Notes: generated by a model not told the origin, from the letters alone. A stretch of DNA of 64,000 nt from Mauremys mutica (GCF_020497125.1 NC_059075.1:64313321-64377320); one strand, 5' to 3'. Shown: positions 44,201-52,050, counted from the stretch's first letter. Program-made: numbers and translations.

Positions 44201-46642
44201 TGATGCTCAGAGAGGAGGACGAGTGGCGCTAGAAATACCAGAGAGAGTTTCTCATTAGGGATGGCTTGGATTGGAATACTGGGGGGTCAGAGTGCAGCCA
44301 GCAGCCTTTATTCCAAAGATGCCCCGTTTTCAGTTTGCTTTAACAACTGTCTGTTTGCCATGTAGGTCAATGAGGTCCTTGTTTCAAGAACCGAGGAGTC
44401 TAATGCCCCAGGGGAAGCCAGCAGTAGGATTGTAAGGAAGCCTAAGGAGGCAGCAGTGAAGCCTCAAAAGCCGTCTCCCCCAGTGCAGAGAAGGAGACGG
44501 AAACCAAAGCCAAAACCGGACACACCCAGTAAAGCTCAGAACCAAGAGAACACATTTCCATGTAAAAAATGTGGCAGGTAAGAGTAAATGCATTGACAAT
44601 GACAATCACAGGAACGTCGTACAAAAGGAACATTAGCTTGAGAAGCAGTTTTTGTGGAGATGTACAATAAATTGTTGGGAATGGTGGCAATAATATGAAC
44701 AGTTTACCACCACTGGTGCTGTCTTTCAGATTAGGTCTTAAAAAGTCGGTCCTTAATGACTCAAGGTTGTCAAAGGTCCCATAGTAGTTTTCATAATCAC
44801 GGGCATATTAACCCAAGTGCCCTGAACAGATTACAACTTGGATGATCACATTCTGTGCCCCCCCCCCCATGTATGCTGTAATGTTGCTGTGCGCTGTTAA
44901 ATGGCTGCACGACCCACCTCAGCAGTGTTTACATTTCACTGGTGTGTGGAGAGATTCCTGTATAGTGGAAAAAGCACTTTACGAACTTTTCAGATGACTA
45001 ATACTATAAGCATGTAGGGCGTTATCATTACGATAGCAACAGGTGTCAGGTAAGGGGTGAACAAATGGTTTGATTAAATTTACACAGGTCTCTTGTGCGT
45101 ATCATAGGTGTATTACTTTCTCTCTCTGGCTCCAGCCAAGAAAGTTCAGTTTGCTGCCTAAATTGCTTAATCCCAAAGAATAACGAGTCTCATAATACCA
45201 GGAGTTCCTCACCATTTTAAATATAGAAGCGGGATGATGAGGAGAACCAGAAGGAATGACATCTTGGTCTAATTCAATCATCAGTGGTGGTGACAGGTTT
45301 CCACGGTGTGGGGGGGTCACTTAGCTGGCACTGGCAGGACACCTCTTCACTAGGTCATGGAGTAGCCCTTGGCACTGAAGTACCACAGCTTTGAGACGTC
45401 ACACTGTTGTCTTTCTAGCCTGGACGCTCACGGGAGAAGCAGGAGGAGAATCTTAATGGTGTTCACTAAAATGGAGACATTATTGCAGGGGAGAAGAGGC
45501 TAGAGAGAGAATGGAAACCACAAAAGGCAAAAACCATGGATCCTGGGGGGAGAAGTGCAAAAAAGAGGGCACTGGTCATTGTTTGTCTGCTTGCTTGCTT
45601 ATTTATTTGTATTACAGTTGTGCCTAATAAACTGGGGGCTATTCTTGCTCAGCAGTGTACAGATCCATAGTGAGAGACGGAGCCTGCCTTCAAGAGCTTA
45701 GAATCTGAATGGACATGACAGATAAAGGGTGGGAGGGAAAATCAAGGCATAGAGAGGTGAAATGACTGGTCCAAGGTCGTAGAGCACATTATTGTCTGCC
45801 AAAAACAGAACCTAGGTCTCCTGAGTCCTAAGTTAGTTCCCCATCTACTGCACCACACCGCTGCGTACAGAATGGGAGTGAGAGCAGTTGTAGTTGCAGT
45901 AGTTCCATGTTGGTGGATACAGGATCCTTCTCTGTAGTCTATTGACTTCAAACCAGAGATGCAACAGCCTCTTTGGCAAGGGAGGAAAGAGGAGGTACGG
46001 AGAGACTGAGCAAACAGGTACATGTGTGTGTTCTTTCTGTCAAAGTCAGACTCAGGACTCACAATTTGTCAGTCCACTCTGTTTTATTAGCACAGCGCTC
46101 TGCTAATACACCCAGATAATGTGAGTGCCATGCAAGACCCACACTACCTTATTTTATACAGGTAAAAAGGGCGCAAATTTAACAAGAGGACAAAGAAAGC
46201 AGAACTGACAAGTTTACCTGAGGCTAGACATACATAGTTAGTTTCCTTACTAACTTTTACCAATCTACGGTTAATGTTCCACCATTAGCTTAAGTGGACT
46301 TATTGTTTATGCCTTAATGTTTCTTTTCCTGACACCTGTATTTCAACATTCCTTATTTCTGCTTAAAGGTACATACAGCATTTCTTTAATCCATTCTATT
46401 TTTACAATATAATTCATTCTACTTTCATGTTCCTCAGGGTCTTCTACAAGGTGAAAAGCCGCAGTGCTCACATGAAGAGCCACGCGGAACAGGAGAAGAA
46501 GGCAGCAGCATTGAAACAGCGAGAGAAAGAGGAGGCAGCGGCGGCGGCAGCAGCAGCGCAGCGGGAGGAGACCAGTGACGAGGGGAACAGCAGCAGTGAC
46601 AGCAGTGGCAGTGCCAGCTCGGATGAGGATGGGGAGATTTAG
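24792..46642 (+). CDS. MIDEAS: MIDEAS (ELMSAN1): ELM2-SANT scaffold of the MiDAC histone deacetylase complex
   Basis: Joining 24792-26252, 28864-29178, 30767-31112, 31627-31693, 34661-34803, 37137-37240, 38480-38555, 39589-39677, 43105-43254, 43790-43948, 44366-44577 and 46438-46642 gives 3327 nt in one frame, 1108 residues plus stop. Every junction is GT-AG and phase-consistent. Residues 1-487 are Gln-rich, with conserved islands [13 protein letters not shown] (209-221), [16 protein letters not shown] (329-344) and [11 protein letters not shown] (452-462). The ELM2 domain starts at [13 protein letters not shown] (731). The SANT domain spans about 840-890 ([20 protein letters not shown]...[13 protein letters not shown]). 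A C2H2 finger (C1036, C1039, H1052, H1056) is followed by poly-Ala and an acidic Ser tail. In the known family, MIDEAS binds HDAC1/2 through ELM2-SANT and DNTTIP1 in the nuclear complex MiDAC. It is somewhat longer than the roughly 1045-residue human protein. No disabling lesion was seen. Confidence 0.95.
26366..26566. mobile_element. Foldback Penelope-like terminal repeat, 11-bp flanking duplication
   Basis: Two copies of the same tail face each other. GTGGCACCTTAAAGACTAAC (plus, about 26383) recurs inverted as GTTAGTCTTTAAGGTGCCAC-like text (about 26491-26511), joined at about 26445-26460. The right arm continues to GTGGATACAGACTAACACG. The unit is flanked by the 11-bp direct repeat AACCTAATCGA (26355-26365 and 26567-26577). 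This arrangement, a terminal repeat with an inverted partial copy of itself, is known for Penelope-like elements. The family assignment is my inference. Confidence 0.6.
26578..28863 (+). other. MIDEAS intron after exon 1, otherwise unassigned
   Basis: Beyond the foldback at 26366-26566 I recognise no repeat with confidence and no exon between 26.6 and 28.86 kb. Overlapping frames at 28006-28310 on both strands look like chance. Confidence 0.4.
28864..29178 (+). CDS. MIDEAS: MIDEAS coding exon 2 (residues 488-592)
   Basis: The acceptor is TTCTTCTTGTCTTCAG|GAATTG and the donor GTCCAG|gtatgg, phase 0 on both sides. It carries conserved [15 protein letters not shown] and [12 protein letters not shown] segments. 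It is 315 nt, a multiple of three, so skipping it would keep the frame. Confidence 0.93.
30233..30724. mobile_element. Non-autonomous hAT element in MIDEAS intron 2, 8-bp TSD
   Basis: It starts CAGTGTTTCTCAAACTTAA and ends CACTTTGAGAACCCCTG. The flanks GTTTAGAT (30225-30232) and GTTTAGAA (30725-30732) form an 8-bp duplication with one mismatch. The 492-bp interior is non-coding. It sits 42 bp before exon 3. Confidence 0.88.
30767..31112 (+). CDS. MIDEAS: MIDEAS coding exon 3 (residues 593-708, partial last codon)
   Basis: The acceptor is TTTCTTTTTGTAG|CATGAA and the donor GATCTA|gtaagt. It encodes the highly conserved Pro-rich stretch ([51 protein letters not shown]). A hAT element ends only 42 bp upstream of it (30724), so the polypyrimidine tract lies in the short unique remainder. 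Confidence 0.93.
31627..31693 (+). CDS. MIDEAS: MIDEAS coding exon 4
   Basis: A 67-nt exon (acceptor GTCTTACAG, donor ACC|gtaagt) encoding [19 protein letters not shown] and flanking residues (708-730). It is too short to show as an independent frame and was found by phase and family match. Confidence 0.92.
31694..34660 (+). other. MIDEAS intron 4, 3 kb
   Basis: No exon was seen apart from a MITE-like repeat (32390-32627). At about 33507-33625 there is a dispersed block (CCCCAATTCTGCAAAAACGC ... AAAGTCCCACTGAAGTTAAG) that resembles a second block near 48837-48905 and is probably an old SINE-like repeat. T-rich tracts occur at 33210-33235. Confidence 0.4.
32390..32627. repeat. MITE-like repeat ('gtcta' family)
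   Basis: It begins GGCTTGGTGTACACTTAAAA, and after self-complementary CATAGCTATG-type text it ends near CGTAGTGTAAACATAGCTCC. It resembles the elements at 36608, 41800 and 43439, which share a GGC-TTGTCTACAC-like end. It is diverged and the boundaries are approximate. Confidence 0.45.
34661..34803 (+). CDS. MIDEAS: MIDEAS coding exon 5, start of ELM2 domain
   Basis: The acceptor is CATTTCCCAG|GCGAATC and the donor AATG|gtaaggg. It encodes [13 protein letters not shown] and [11 protein letters not shown], the N-terminal half of ELM2. It ends with one base of a split codon. Confidence 0.93.
35063..36050 (-). mobile_element. Penelope-like element with GIY-YIG endonuclease relic and inverted end
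   Basis: The left end reads TGTAGCTGTGTTGGTCCCAG ... TCTTTTATTGGACCAACTTC ... GGAGAGCTCTTCAGGTCTGG. The same text occurs at 47995-48104. Reading minus strand from 36,000 down, a broken frame shows CVLHMLIV in one phase and [13 protein letters not shown] in the next. That is the GIY-YIG nuclease start seen in Penelope-like ORFs, followed by degenerate text to about 35,450. The right end (35998-36050) is an inverted copy of the terminal segment (CACCAACAGAAGTTGATCCA). A MITE (35211-35443) interrupts it. It is dead: many stops, no reverse transcriptase. Confidence 0.6.
35211..35443. repeat. MITE ('gtcta' family) inside the Penelope-like element
   Basis: It starts CAGGGCTTGTTTACTCTTTA and ends TTCTAGTGTAGACCAGGCCTG. 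The inner CTGCAGTGATTCAGTTGCAC resembles the element at 41800-42756 (CTCCAGCTGCACTGCTGTAG), as does the segment TTTTCTAGTGTAGACCAGGC. No clear TSD was seen. Confidence 0.55.
36053..36290. mobile_element. Palindromic hAT MITE, copy 3, left end missing
   Basis: It matches copies 1 and 2 from 'gtggttcgccgctccaggcc' to the right end CCTAGTTTGAGAACCACTG. The left terminal repeat and about 85 bp are absent, and the element abuts the Penelope-like end at 36050. The frames of up to 90 codons across it are repeat artefacts. Confidence 0.85.
36467..36494. repeat. C-rich homopolymer tract
   Basis: An almost pure run of cytosines with two single A interruptions, in a MIDEAS intron. The poly-Gly frame on the minus strand is an artefact of it. 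Confidence 0.9.
36608..36858. mobile_element. Harbinger-like MITE with TTA duplication
   Basis: GGGCTTGGCTACACTTA at the left pairs with TAAGTGTAGCCACAGCC at the right. Both ends are flanked by TTA (36605-36607 and 36859-36861), the target preference of PIF/Harbinger elements. The core carries many AGCGCT palindromes (CAGCGCTGC, AAAGCGC), so the transcript would fold tightly. It has no coding capacity. Confidence 0.8.
37137..37240 (+). CDS. MIDEAS: MIDEAS coding exon 6, ELM2 continuation
   Basis: It encodes [20 protein letters not shown] and [15 protein letters not shown]. The donor is ATTCTG|gtgagt. The acceptor TGGTAATAG|TGG is unusual: no AG occurs in the preceding 84 nt or so, and the pyrimidine-rich tract (about 37076-37108) sits well upstream. 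The phase (1+2) and the family match make the start secure. Confidence 0.9.
37655..37800 (+). repeat. MIR SINE core, sense
   Basis: The segments CCCGGGTTCAATTTTTGCCT, CCTAGGCAAATCACTTAACC, TCTCTTTGCCTATCTGTGAA and ATGGGTATAATTACCTACCT follow the MIR consensus order closely. Confidence 0.75.
38150..38320 (-). repeat. MIR SINE core, antisense
   Basis: TTTACAGATGGAAAAGTGGAGG, GGTGAGGTCACTTGCCCAAG and AGGTACCAGAGAATCAAGAT are the complement of the MIR core. It lies upstream of MIDEAS exon 7. Confidence 0.7.
38480..38555 (+). CDS. MIDEAS: MIDEAS coding exon 7, end of ELM2
   Basis: A 76-nt exon (acceptor TACTGTCTCTTAG, donor CACAG|gtatgc) encoding [14 protein letters not shown] through DYHYTG, the linker from ELM2 into SANT. 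Confidence 0.92.
39589..39677 (+). CDS. MIDEAS: MIDEAS coding exon 8, first half of SANT domain
   Basis: The acceptor is CTTTACTTATAG|GATCAG and the donor AAACTT|gtaagt. It encodes [20 protein letters not shown] and KDFFLVQKL, helices 1-2 of the SANT fold. A 1.1-kb DNA element (39915-41043) sits 0.24 kb downstream in the intron. Confidence 0.93.
39915..41043. mobile_element. DNA-transposon-like element with short inverted ends, TA flanks
   Basis: CTCCTGACAAAATTCTG on the left pairs with GCAGAATCCCCACAGGAG on the right. Both sides are bordered by TA (left ATTA, right TAAT). The right 120 bp (GCAGAATTTT repeats, GGTGCAGAATCC) are AT-rich. A GC-rich block (about 40040-40260) differs in composition and may be a second insertion. 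Superfamily not assigned. An A22 run lies at 40565-40586. Confidence 0.55.
41559..41792. repeat. MITE with TGTCTACATTGCAG ends
   Basis: TGTCTACATTGCAG (41559) pairs with CTGCAGTGTAGGCA (ending 41792). The interior has further inverted matches (GCTTGGGCTTTTAAG against GAGCCCAAGCTCC). It lies immediately left of another MITE at 41800. Confidence 0.65.
41800..42756. repeat. MITE ('gtcta' family) split by a nested hAT insertion
   Basis: The left part, 41800-42001, starts GGGCTTGTCTACACATAAAC. The right part, 42688-42756, ends TTCCTAGTGTAGACTAGGCC. Together they match the intact element at 35211-35443. The nested hAT (42002-42679) and its duplication account exactly for the gap. Confidence 0.7.
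42002..42679. mobile_element. Non-autonomous hAT element nested in a MITE, 8-bp TSD
   Basis: CAGGGCCAGATTAA at the left pairs with TTAATCCGGCCCTG at the right. The flanks GTCACTCG (41994-42001) and GTCACTTG (42680-42687) form an 8-bp duplication with one mismatch. The 678-bp interior is GC-rich and open in several frames (up to 171 codons on the minus strand), but the frames are low-complexity and show no transposase motif. Confidence 0.88.
43105..43254 (+). CDS. MIDEAS: MIDEAS coding exon 9, second half of SANT domain
   Basis: The acceptor is TTTTTAAACACCAG|ATAAAA and the donor ATCAAG|gtaacc; the exon is 150 nt, phase 0. It encodes [22 protein letters not shown] helix 3 and the basic extension. 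Confidence 0.94.
43439..43665. repeat. MITE-like repeat ('gtcta' family)
   Basis: It begins AAGGCCACGTCTACACTGCC. Inner text CTTATGTTGGCAAAACTTTT recurs inverted as ATGTTTTGCCAGCATAAGTG, and it ends around CATAATGCGGCTACACGAGC. It lies in the MIDEAS intron between exons 9 and 10. Confidence 0.6.
43790..43948 (+). CDS. MIDEAS: MIDEAS coding exon 10
   Basis: The acceptor is TCATTTCTTCTTGTCAAG|AGTTCC and the donor GAAGTG|gtcagt. It encodes an acidic, Glu-rich linker ending in the conserved [10 protein letters not shown]. It is 159 nt, phase 0, a possible in-frame cassette. Confidence 0.88.
44366..44577 (+). CDS. MIDEAS: MIDEAS coding exon 11, first zinc-finger cysteines
   Basis: The acceptor is TTTGCCATGTAG|GTCAAT and the donor GGCAG|gtaaga. 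It encodes a Lys/Pro-rich linker and [13 protein letters not shown], the CxxC half of the C2H2 finger. The finger is split across the next intron. Confidence 0.92.
44720..45000 (+). repeat. Old LINE-like 3' fragment (tentative)
   Basis: TCTTTCAGATTAGGTCTTAA, CAAAGGTCCCATAGTAGTTT and GGAGAGATTCCTGTATAGTG resemble a dispersed amniote LINE 3' region. It is strongly diverged and was not confirmed. Confidence 0.3.
45590..45860 (-). repeat. MIR/LINE-like composite, antisense
   Basis: 'tgcctaataaactgggggct' and 'cagagcctgcc'-like text with AAGAGCTTAGAATCTGAATG are followed by AGGTGAAATGACTGGTCCAA and GAACCTAGGTCTCCTGAGTC, the antisense MIR-type ending. The boundaries are approximate. Confidence 0.45.
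46038..46334 (-). mobile_element. Solo-LTR-like element upstream of the last MIDEAS exon
   Basis: Read on the minus strand it starts TGTCAGGAAAAGAAACATTA and ends GACTTTGACA, the TG...CA termini of an LTR. Inside, a TATAAAATA box (46151-46159) is followed about 70 nt later by AATAAA (complement of 46083-46088), about 50 nt before the 3' end, the standard U3-R-U5 order. No internal retroviral sequence and no clear target duplication are visible, so the exact superfamily is open. It is antisense to MIDEAS. Confidence 0.6.
46438..46642 (+). CDS. MIDEAS: MIDEAS last coding exon, zinc-finger histidines and acidic tail
   Basis: The acceptor is CATGTTCCTCAG|GGTCTTC. It encodes [15 protein letters not shown] (completing the C2H2 finger), a helical basic stretch, eight consecutive Ala codons (mixed GCA/GCG, about 46533-46556) and a Ser/Asp/Glu tail ending DEDGEI, with stop TAG at 46640-46642. 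An LTR-like insertion ends 103 bp upstream. Confidence 0.95.
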
Positions 46643-47994
46643 CCATAGCCCAGGGGAAGTCGAGGGAGTAGCAAGGCTGGACCCCACCTCTCTCTCGGTG
46701 TGTTTGCCTCCATTCCTGCACTTTCCCTATCTGGACTGAGTTATACTAGGCTTCTGTCCATTGCTGCCATTTCCTCATCCCACATTCTGCACCTCACCCT
46801 GCCAGTATAGACTGAGCCAAATCAGTGGATAAAGAGATTTGTGTGAACTTGGATATTCTTTTTTACAAATCAGATTTCTATTTTATTTATAAAGGCACCT
46901 GAGGTACGTAATAGAACAATGTCATCAGGAGTGGAATTCAGTTCTCCTGCGGATCAGTCAGGGCTTTCTCCTTGTGCTTGCCAAGAATCATGGCAATGAG
47001 ACTCTTGAGTATAAAGGCTTCCAGACCTGAGCAAGAAAAAGATGCTCTGCCCTGAGACTGTCTGCATCTAGTTACTGTGACACCAGTGTTTTGTAGTGAT
47101 TTCCTTCCATAGAAAATTGCCTGTCACTTCCCTTCCCACTTTCCTCTCCGAGAGCTATCCAGGCTCTTACCAAGTTCTGTGGAAATATGAGACATACCCT
47201 GGGTCACTGTATGACGGAAGTGTGAGGGGGAGGGGTGAAGAACAATTCACCCCACCCCTCTCCTCTGAGAAGAGATTTCTATTTTCCTGTAGCAAGGGGA
47301 TGCCTGATATTTCCTGTGTCATTGAGAGTTCAGTAGAGGACATATAGCATCCTGTGAGATAAGAGTAGCCACAAACCTAAAAGATCTGGCCACACTGTGT
47401 ACAGGAAGCAAAGTAGTTATTGGGTCACTTTTAGAAGAATTTGCCCCCTCACAAGTGCAATTTGAAAGGCCTCTTAACAATCACATCTGGCTTTAACTCA
47501 TTGCAAAAGGGAGCAAGGTTGGTAATGAGACTTGACCCAAGAGACAGCTTTTGGACTGTGCACGCCTCACAGAGATGGGAAGGGTGGACTTGGTTCTCTT
47601 TCCTAGGCTTCTTTACTCCCTTCCACAAAGGGCCGTTATGCAGGAGGATGCCCATTTTCCATTTACCCATCCCTTTAAATGGCCACCTACAAGAGTTGCA
47701 CTGAAGAAGCTGTGTGTCCTTCCATTCATTCCTTTGCAGATGTGATTGGACAGCACAGAATGCTGGGCTATCTCATCATGGCCCCCTTACCAGTGAAATG
47801 TAGACTCTTCATGCAGAGCTGGCATTGACATGGCCCCATTAGCCAAAAGTCTAGGCAGCTAGGCCTAGTATTCAAGCAAAGTGTTAAGAGAAAGCAAAAA
47901 TAGGTCAGCTGAATGCTAAAATTGCACAGAATTTGTCTGTACATACATACATAGTGTTCACATACCTTTATTGCATAAAACTAAAGAATCCAGT

Positions 47995-49435
47995 GTAGTT
48001 GCAGCTGTGTCCATCCCAGGATATTCGACAAGGTGGGTGAGGTACTATCTTGTATTGGACCAACTTCTGTTGGTGAGAGAGACAAGCTTTCAAGCAGGGG
48101 TGCAGTATGCAGTACCAGCAAGAGATTTTTATTGGGTATGAGGTACCGGAAACACTTGGGGCAACACATCTCCCCAGTGGATGAAGCTGCACTCTGCTCC
48201 TTAAAGGAGCAGAACGCAGCTAGGGAGGACATTCACTCTTTATATGGCTTTAACAGCACAATACAAAGTTTGTTAGCATATATATTGTGCTGTTACATTA
48301 GTCAGGAGTTTTCAAGAGGGGAGGGATGCGGGGACAAAAGGCGTTTTTGATTCTGTTTCTCATTGGCCTGAATTATCCATGACAGCCACACTGCATCACA
48401 TCAAGTCCAAATCATTAGAGAAATGCCTCTGCTTGCACTGACCAGTGGATGTTTGGATTATGATGTCAGCTCAGTTCTGCAGCCTGATGGGAATCAGGTG
48501 TTGTCCCCAGTATCCATAGAATTCCTTTTTGCAGCCAAACTAGTCTAACATTCATTTTGCTAACTGGAACTGGAGCAGCAAAACTAAGAAAACAAATGCC
48601 TTATTTTCCAGCTTTGTGGGTGAGAGAACTATAAGTGAAGATTATAATGCTGGACACTGACAGCCTTTAACCATGTGCCTCAGGAATCTGACAAGAACTC
48701 TGCTGAAAATATGTTCTTCATCTTAGCAATGGAGCTAAGACTTATCACACATTTGCCCACCTTTATTTAAATGAAGCTCTTTCTGATCGGACAGCTCAGG
48801 CATTGTCAGTTTCACCCAGAACAATTTACAAACTTGGAACCTAATCCTGTAAACCCTTTAATCATTTGATCAATCCCATTAAAGATAATGGGACTATTTA
48901 CATGACTATGGACCACTTTTGTGGGCTGGTAAAAGTTTCAGGAGTCTGTTCTGTTCCTGTAAAGGAAGTTGAATCCCCCATTGAAATGCAATGTTTGGGT
49001 ACCATAAAGCAGTTAAATTTTGTCTTTTAATAAGTCATACATGGGCTGAAATGGCTCCTCACCCAACTCCCATATTCCATATAAACAGACTGAATACTAC
49101 ATATTTGGGGGGAAAGTGAGTAGTTAAGCATGTTGTTTGTGTATATTCAAAGGTGGGGGTATCAGAAGGGACGGGAAGAGCGTGGGGGCCCCGGGCTCGG
49201 GGTGGGGACGAGTCACTTGGGGAGGTCATGTGTTGTCGTCCTCTCCCCTCCCCCCCCCCCCGTATCCCTCCCATGAGTGATGTATCGGCAAGAAATTATT
49301 TCTACTTGCACCACTGCTTTCAAGCCATACAGAGCTCTTCTTTTTCTGAAGAGCTCTGTGTGGGTCAAAAGCTTGTCTCTCTCACCAACAGAAGTTGGCC
49401 CAATACAAGATAGTACCTCACCCACCTAGTCTCTA
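47995..49435. mobile_element. Composite with inverted Penelope-like ends, 13-bp flanking duplication
   Basis: The left arm is 47995-48104 (GTAGTTGCAGCTGTGTCCATC ... TTGTATTGGACCAACTTCTG ... GAGAGACAAGCTTTC). The right arm, about 49350-49435, is its inverse (AGCTTGTCTCTCTCACCAAC ... CCAATACAAGATAGTACC). The whole 1.44 kb is flanked by TAAAGAATCCAGT (47982-47994 and 49436-49448). Between the arms lies about 1.2 kb that I cannot assign to the element, including a block with self-complementary GCAGAACGCAG/CTGCACTCTGC text at 48165-48220. The frames here are chance. Confidence 0.6.
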
Positions 49436-49799
49436 TAAAGAATCCAGTTGTTTCCTTGTGCTGCATCCATTGCAGAAGAGAGTAACTGGCTCCTTTCATG
49501 GCCTCTGCCCTTCATTATAAGTATAGGGAGAAGAAATCAGGAGCTCGGCAGGAGCCAGTGAGAATAACTGAAGAGGCAAATTGGATTTAGTGGCAACAAC
49601 ACCCTGCAGTGAAGCATCCGTAGTACTGTAAAGCATTTGTACATGCAGGCAGCCAATTCTCACTCCCGCCTCCGGAGGAACATCATGTGCTGATATTTAT
49701 GTTGCACTTAACTGCATGAGCAAAGAGCTTTAGTTAGTAATACAATGTTTAAATGTGGCAGTGAATTGCCAGTTTTCTGGTGCCAGTGCAATGCACATC

Positions 49800-50117
49800 C
49801 AGGGGCGGCTTTAGACATTTTGCCGCCCCATGTACGGCGTCATGCCGCGGGGGGCGCTCTGCCGGTCGCTGGTCCCGTGGCTCCGGTGGATGTCCCGCAG
49901 GCGTGGCTGTGGAGGGTCCTCTGGTCCCGCGGCTTCGGTGGACCCTCCGCAGTCAGGCCTGCGGGAGGTCCACCGAAGCCGCGGGACCAGCGGACCCTCC
50001 GCAGGCATGACGCCGAAGGCACCCTGCCTATCACCCTCCCGGCGATCGGCAGAGCGCCCCCCGCGGCTTGCTGCCCCAAGCACACACTTGGCGTGCTGGG
50101 GCCTGGAGCCGCCCCCG
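49800..50117. mobile_element. GC-rich palindromic hAT MITE, perfect 8-bp TSD
   Basis: It starts CAGGGGCGGCTTTAG and ends GGAGCCGCCCCCG, flanked by a perfect TGCACATC duplication (49792-49799 and 50118-50125). The core is a long imperfect palindrome (CCCGCGGCTTCGGTGGACC against GGTCCACCGAAGCCGCGGG), which explains open frames of 100-160 codons on both strands. None of these is a gene. Confidence 0.93.
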
Positions 50118-51129
50118 TGCACATCAGATCCACGTGCAATTCAGTAATGGCATCTGGTGGTCAGATGAGTTACTGTAATTGCCTGTGCATTCCTGAGCAG
50201 TGCTGCTTGGCTAGTTCCAGTAGATGACAGCAGGCGGTCCCTGATCTGGCTGACTTGCAATAGGCTCTCCAAGCTTGCTGGATAAGTTTCAGGTAAGAAT
50301 GCCTTTGTGCTTGTTCATGCCTTGTGCTTGTTCAACTACAATTTAATATAGGTCAGATTCCAGCCCGTCACCTGCCTCAAATTAAGTCCTCAAGCCATAT
50401 ATTTGGTACCCTACTCTTTAAGCTGTTCATCTTTGCACAGCTCCTTTCCCTTAGAGAGGCTTCTTCCTTTATAATAAAAATAAATATTGTTAATTGGCTA
50501 CTATTTTTAATGTTACTCATTTTAACTGACAAGAAATGCCCCCTCTTTCCACCCGCATATTTAGCTTCTGTAACTTGCCTAGGCCTATGCCAATGCCAGT
50601 TTGGGGGTCAAAAAGCTGGCTTCCAGTCCAGAATCCAGATCTCCGTGTGCAATCATATAACAACCATTTGTCACTGTGTGAACTGGTCTGGACTGGAATG
50701 TGGAAGCAGATGGCCTGTCACCTGCTATTAATTTTTCATTAGCAACCAAAAGCAAATAATTTTCACAAGAAAAGCTCGAGCAACAAATCTTAAGAATTTA
50801 AATATTAATGATTAATAAAGAATATTTTCATTTGAAAATTGGGCACACTCTGCCTGCTCTGCGCTATCCCAGCAGTGCTGTAAATAACTGCACATTTGGA
50901 GTGCTATGTCAAGGAGAGCAAAAAGTCAAGTAGCTGTGTATTTTCCACTCAAAATAAGTCACTTCTGAATTCTTCACATCTGCTAATGGTCCATTTTCAG
51001 GGTTGGATGTAAATTCCAGTAAAAGGTTACAATGCAGTTAAGCCTTAACATGGCAGTTCTTTCCAGAAGATAGGAAATCACTAATAAATGCCAGACCCTG
51101 AGAATTAGAGAGCAAGGCAGCGGTTTAAA

Positions 51130-51640
51130 AAGCAAATAGGACGATTAGGTGCATTTTAAAAGGGATTGAAAATAATGCAGAACATATACCATCATATTGA
51201 ACGCCTGGAGTACTCTGGCCTGTTATAAAGTGGAGATCAAAAAGGCCCAGAAATAAGCAACAAAGATAAGTGGAGATACAGCTGGACTTACATGGGTGGA
51301 GAGAGTGAGCCATCACTAGGATCATTGTGTTGGAGAGGAGGCTTGATTGAGGTATTGAAAATTATGAAAGTTATAAGGGGAAGCTTATCAGTCTCCTTTA
51401 TTCCATAATAATGGAACAAGGGAGCAGTCCCTAAAATTCAAGGGCAGTGCAGTTAGAACAAATACAAAGAAATACTACAGCATGTAGCCACTCTGGAAAT
51501 CATGGCGTCAGATCCGCGGGCAGGATTTCAGAAAGGGTTATATAATATCACAACCTCTAGAATTCTTAGCTAGGAAAACTAAGATGCAGCTAATTAAATT
51601 GTATGGGTCAGACAATGTTCTTTTGCTTTCCCAGTGAGAA
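51130..51640 (+). mobile_element. Old LINE (CR1/L2-like) 3' coding fragment
   Basis: 'ggattgaaaataatgcagaa', 'ggcctgttataaagtggaga' and 'cttgattgaggtattgaaaa' follow the order of CR1 C-terminal coding text (compare 11580-12000 and 13700-14090). It is heavily decayed. Confidence 0.55.
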
Positions 51641-51879
51641 CAGTGTAGAGTTAGCTAGGTGAGTGGTTCTTTACCTTCCCCTGAAGCTAGGTAAAGATGC
51701 CAAACTAGATGAATCATTAATCTGCTCTGCTCTGGAAAATCCTCCATATAGGACAGGGATTCTGGGACACACCATCTATTGTGCCCCAAAAATGCCTGTT
51801 CTCCCTTTCTGAACAGAAATTAAATACAGTTCTTTCTCTCTTACTCTCCTTCCCTGATTATGCCCTGAGTAAAATGATT

Positions 51880-52050
51880 TAGTATTTTTAAAGTGCTCCC
51901 AAAGTGTGCTTGGTGCTTTAAAGAACAAATAAAGTCTAGTCACTGCCATGAAGAATTTACAGTCTAGTTGTAGCTATGACATGGCAAATGATGGTAGCGG
52001 TCAGTCAGGAGGGGAAGGGGTGAGGAAGTACAGGGTGAAACAACCAGATC
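51880..52050 (-). repeat. Dispersed old repeat (tentative)
   Basis: AAGTGCTCCCAAAGTGTGCT, CACTGCCATGAAGAATTTAC and AGTCTAGTTGTAGCTATGAC resemble the composite at 45600-45720 in order and spacing. Orientation and family are uncertain. Confidence 0.3.

Noticed and set aside
49745..50227. 160-codon plus-strand frame
   Set aside because: It spans the palindromic hAT MITE at 49800-50117, which opens both strands by composition.
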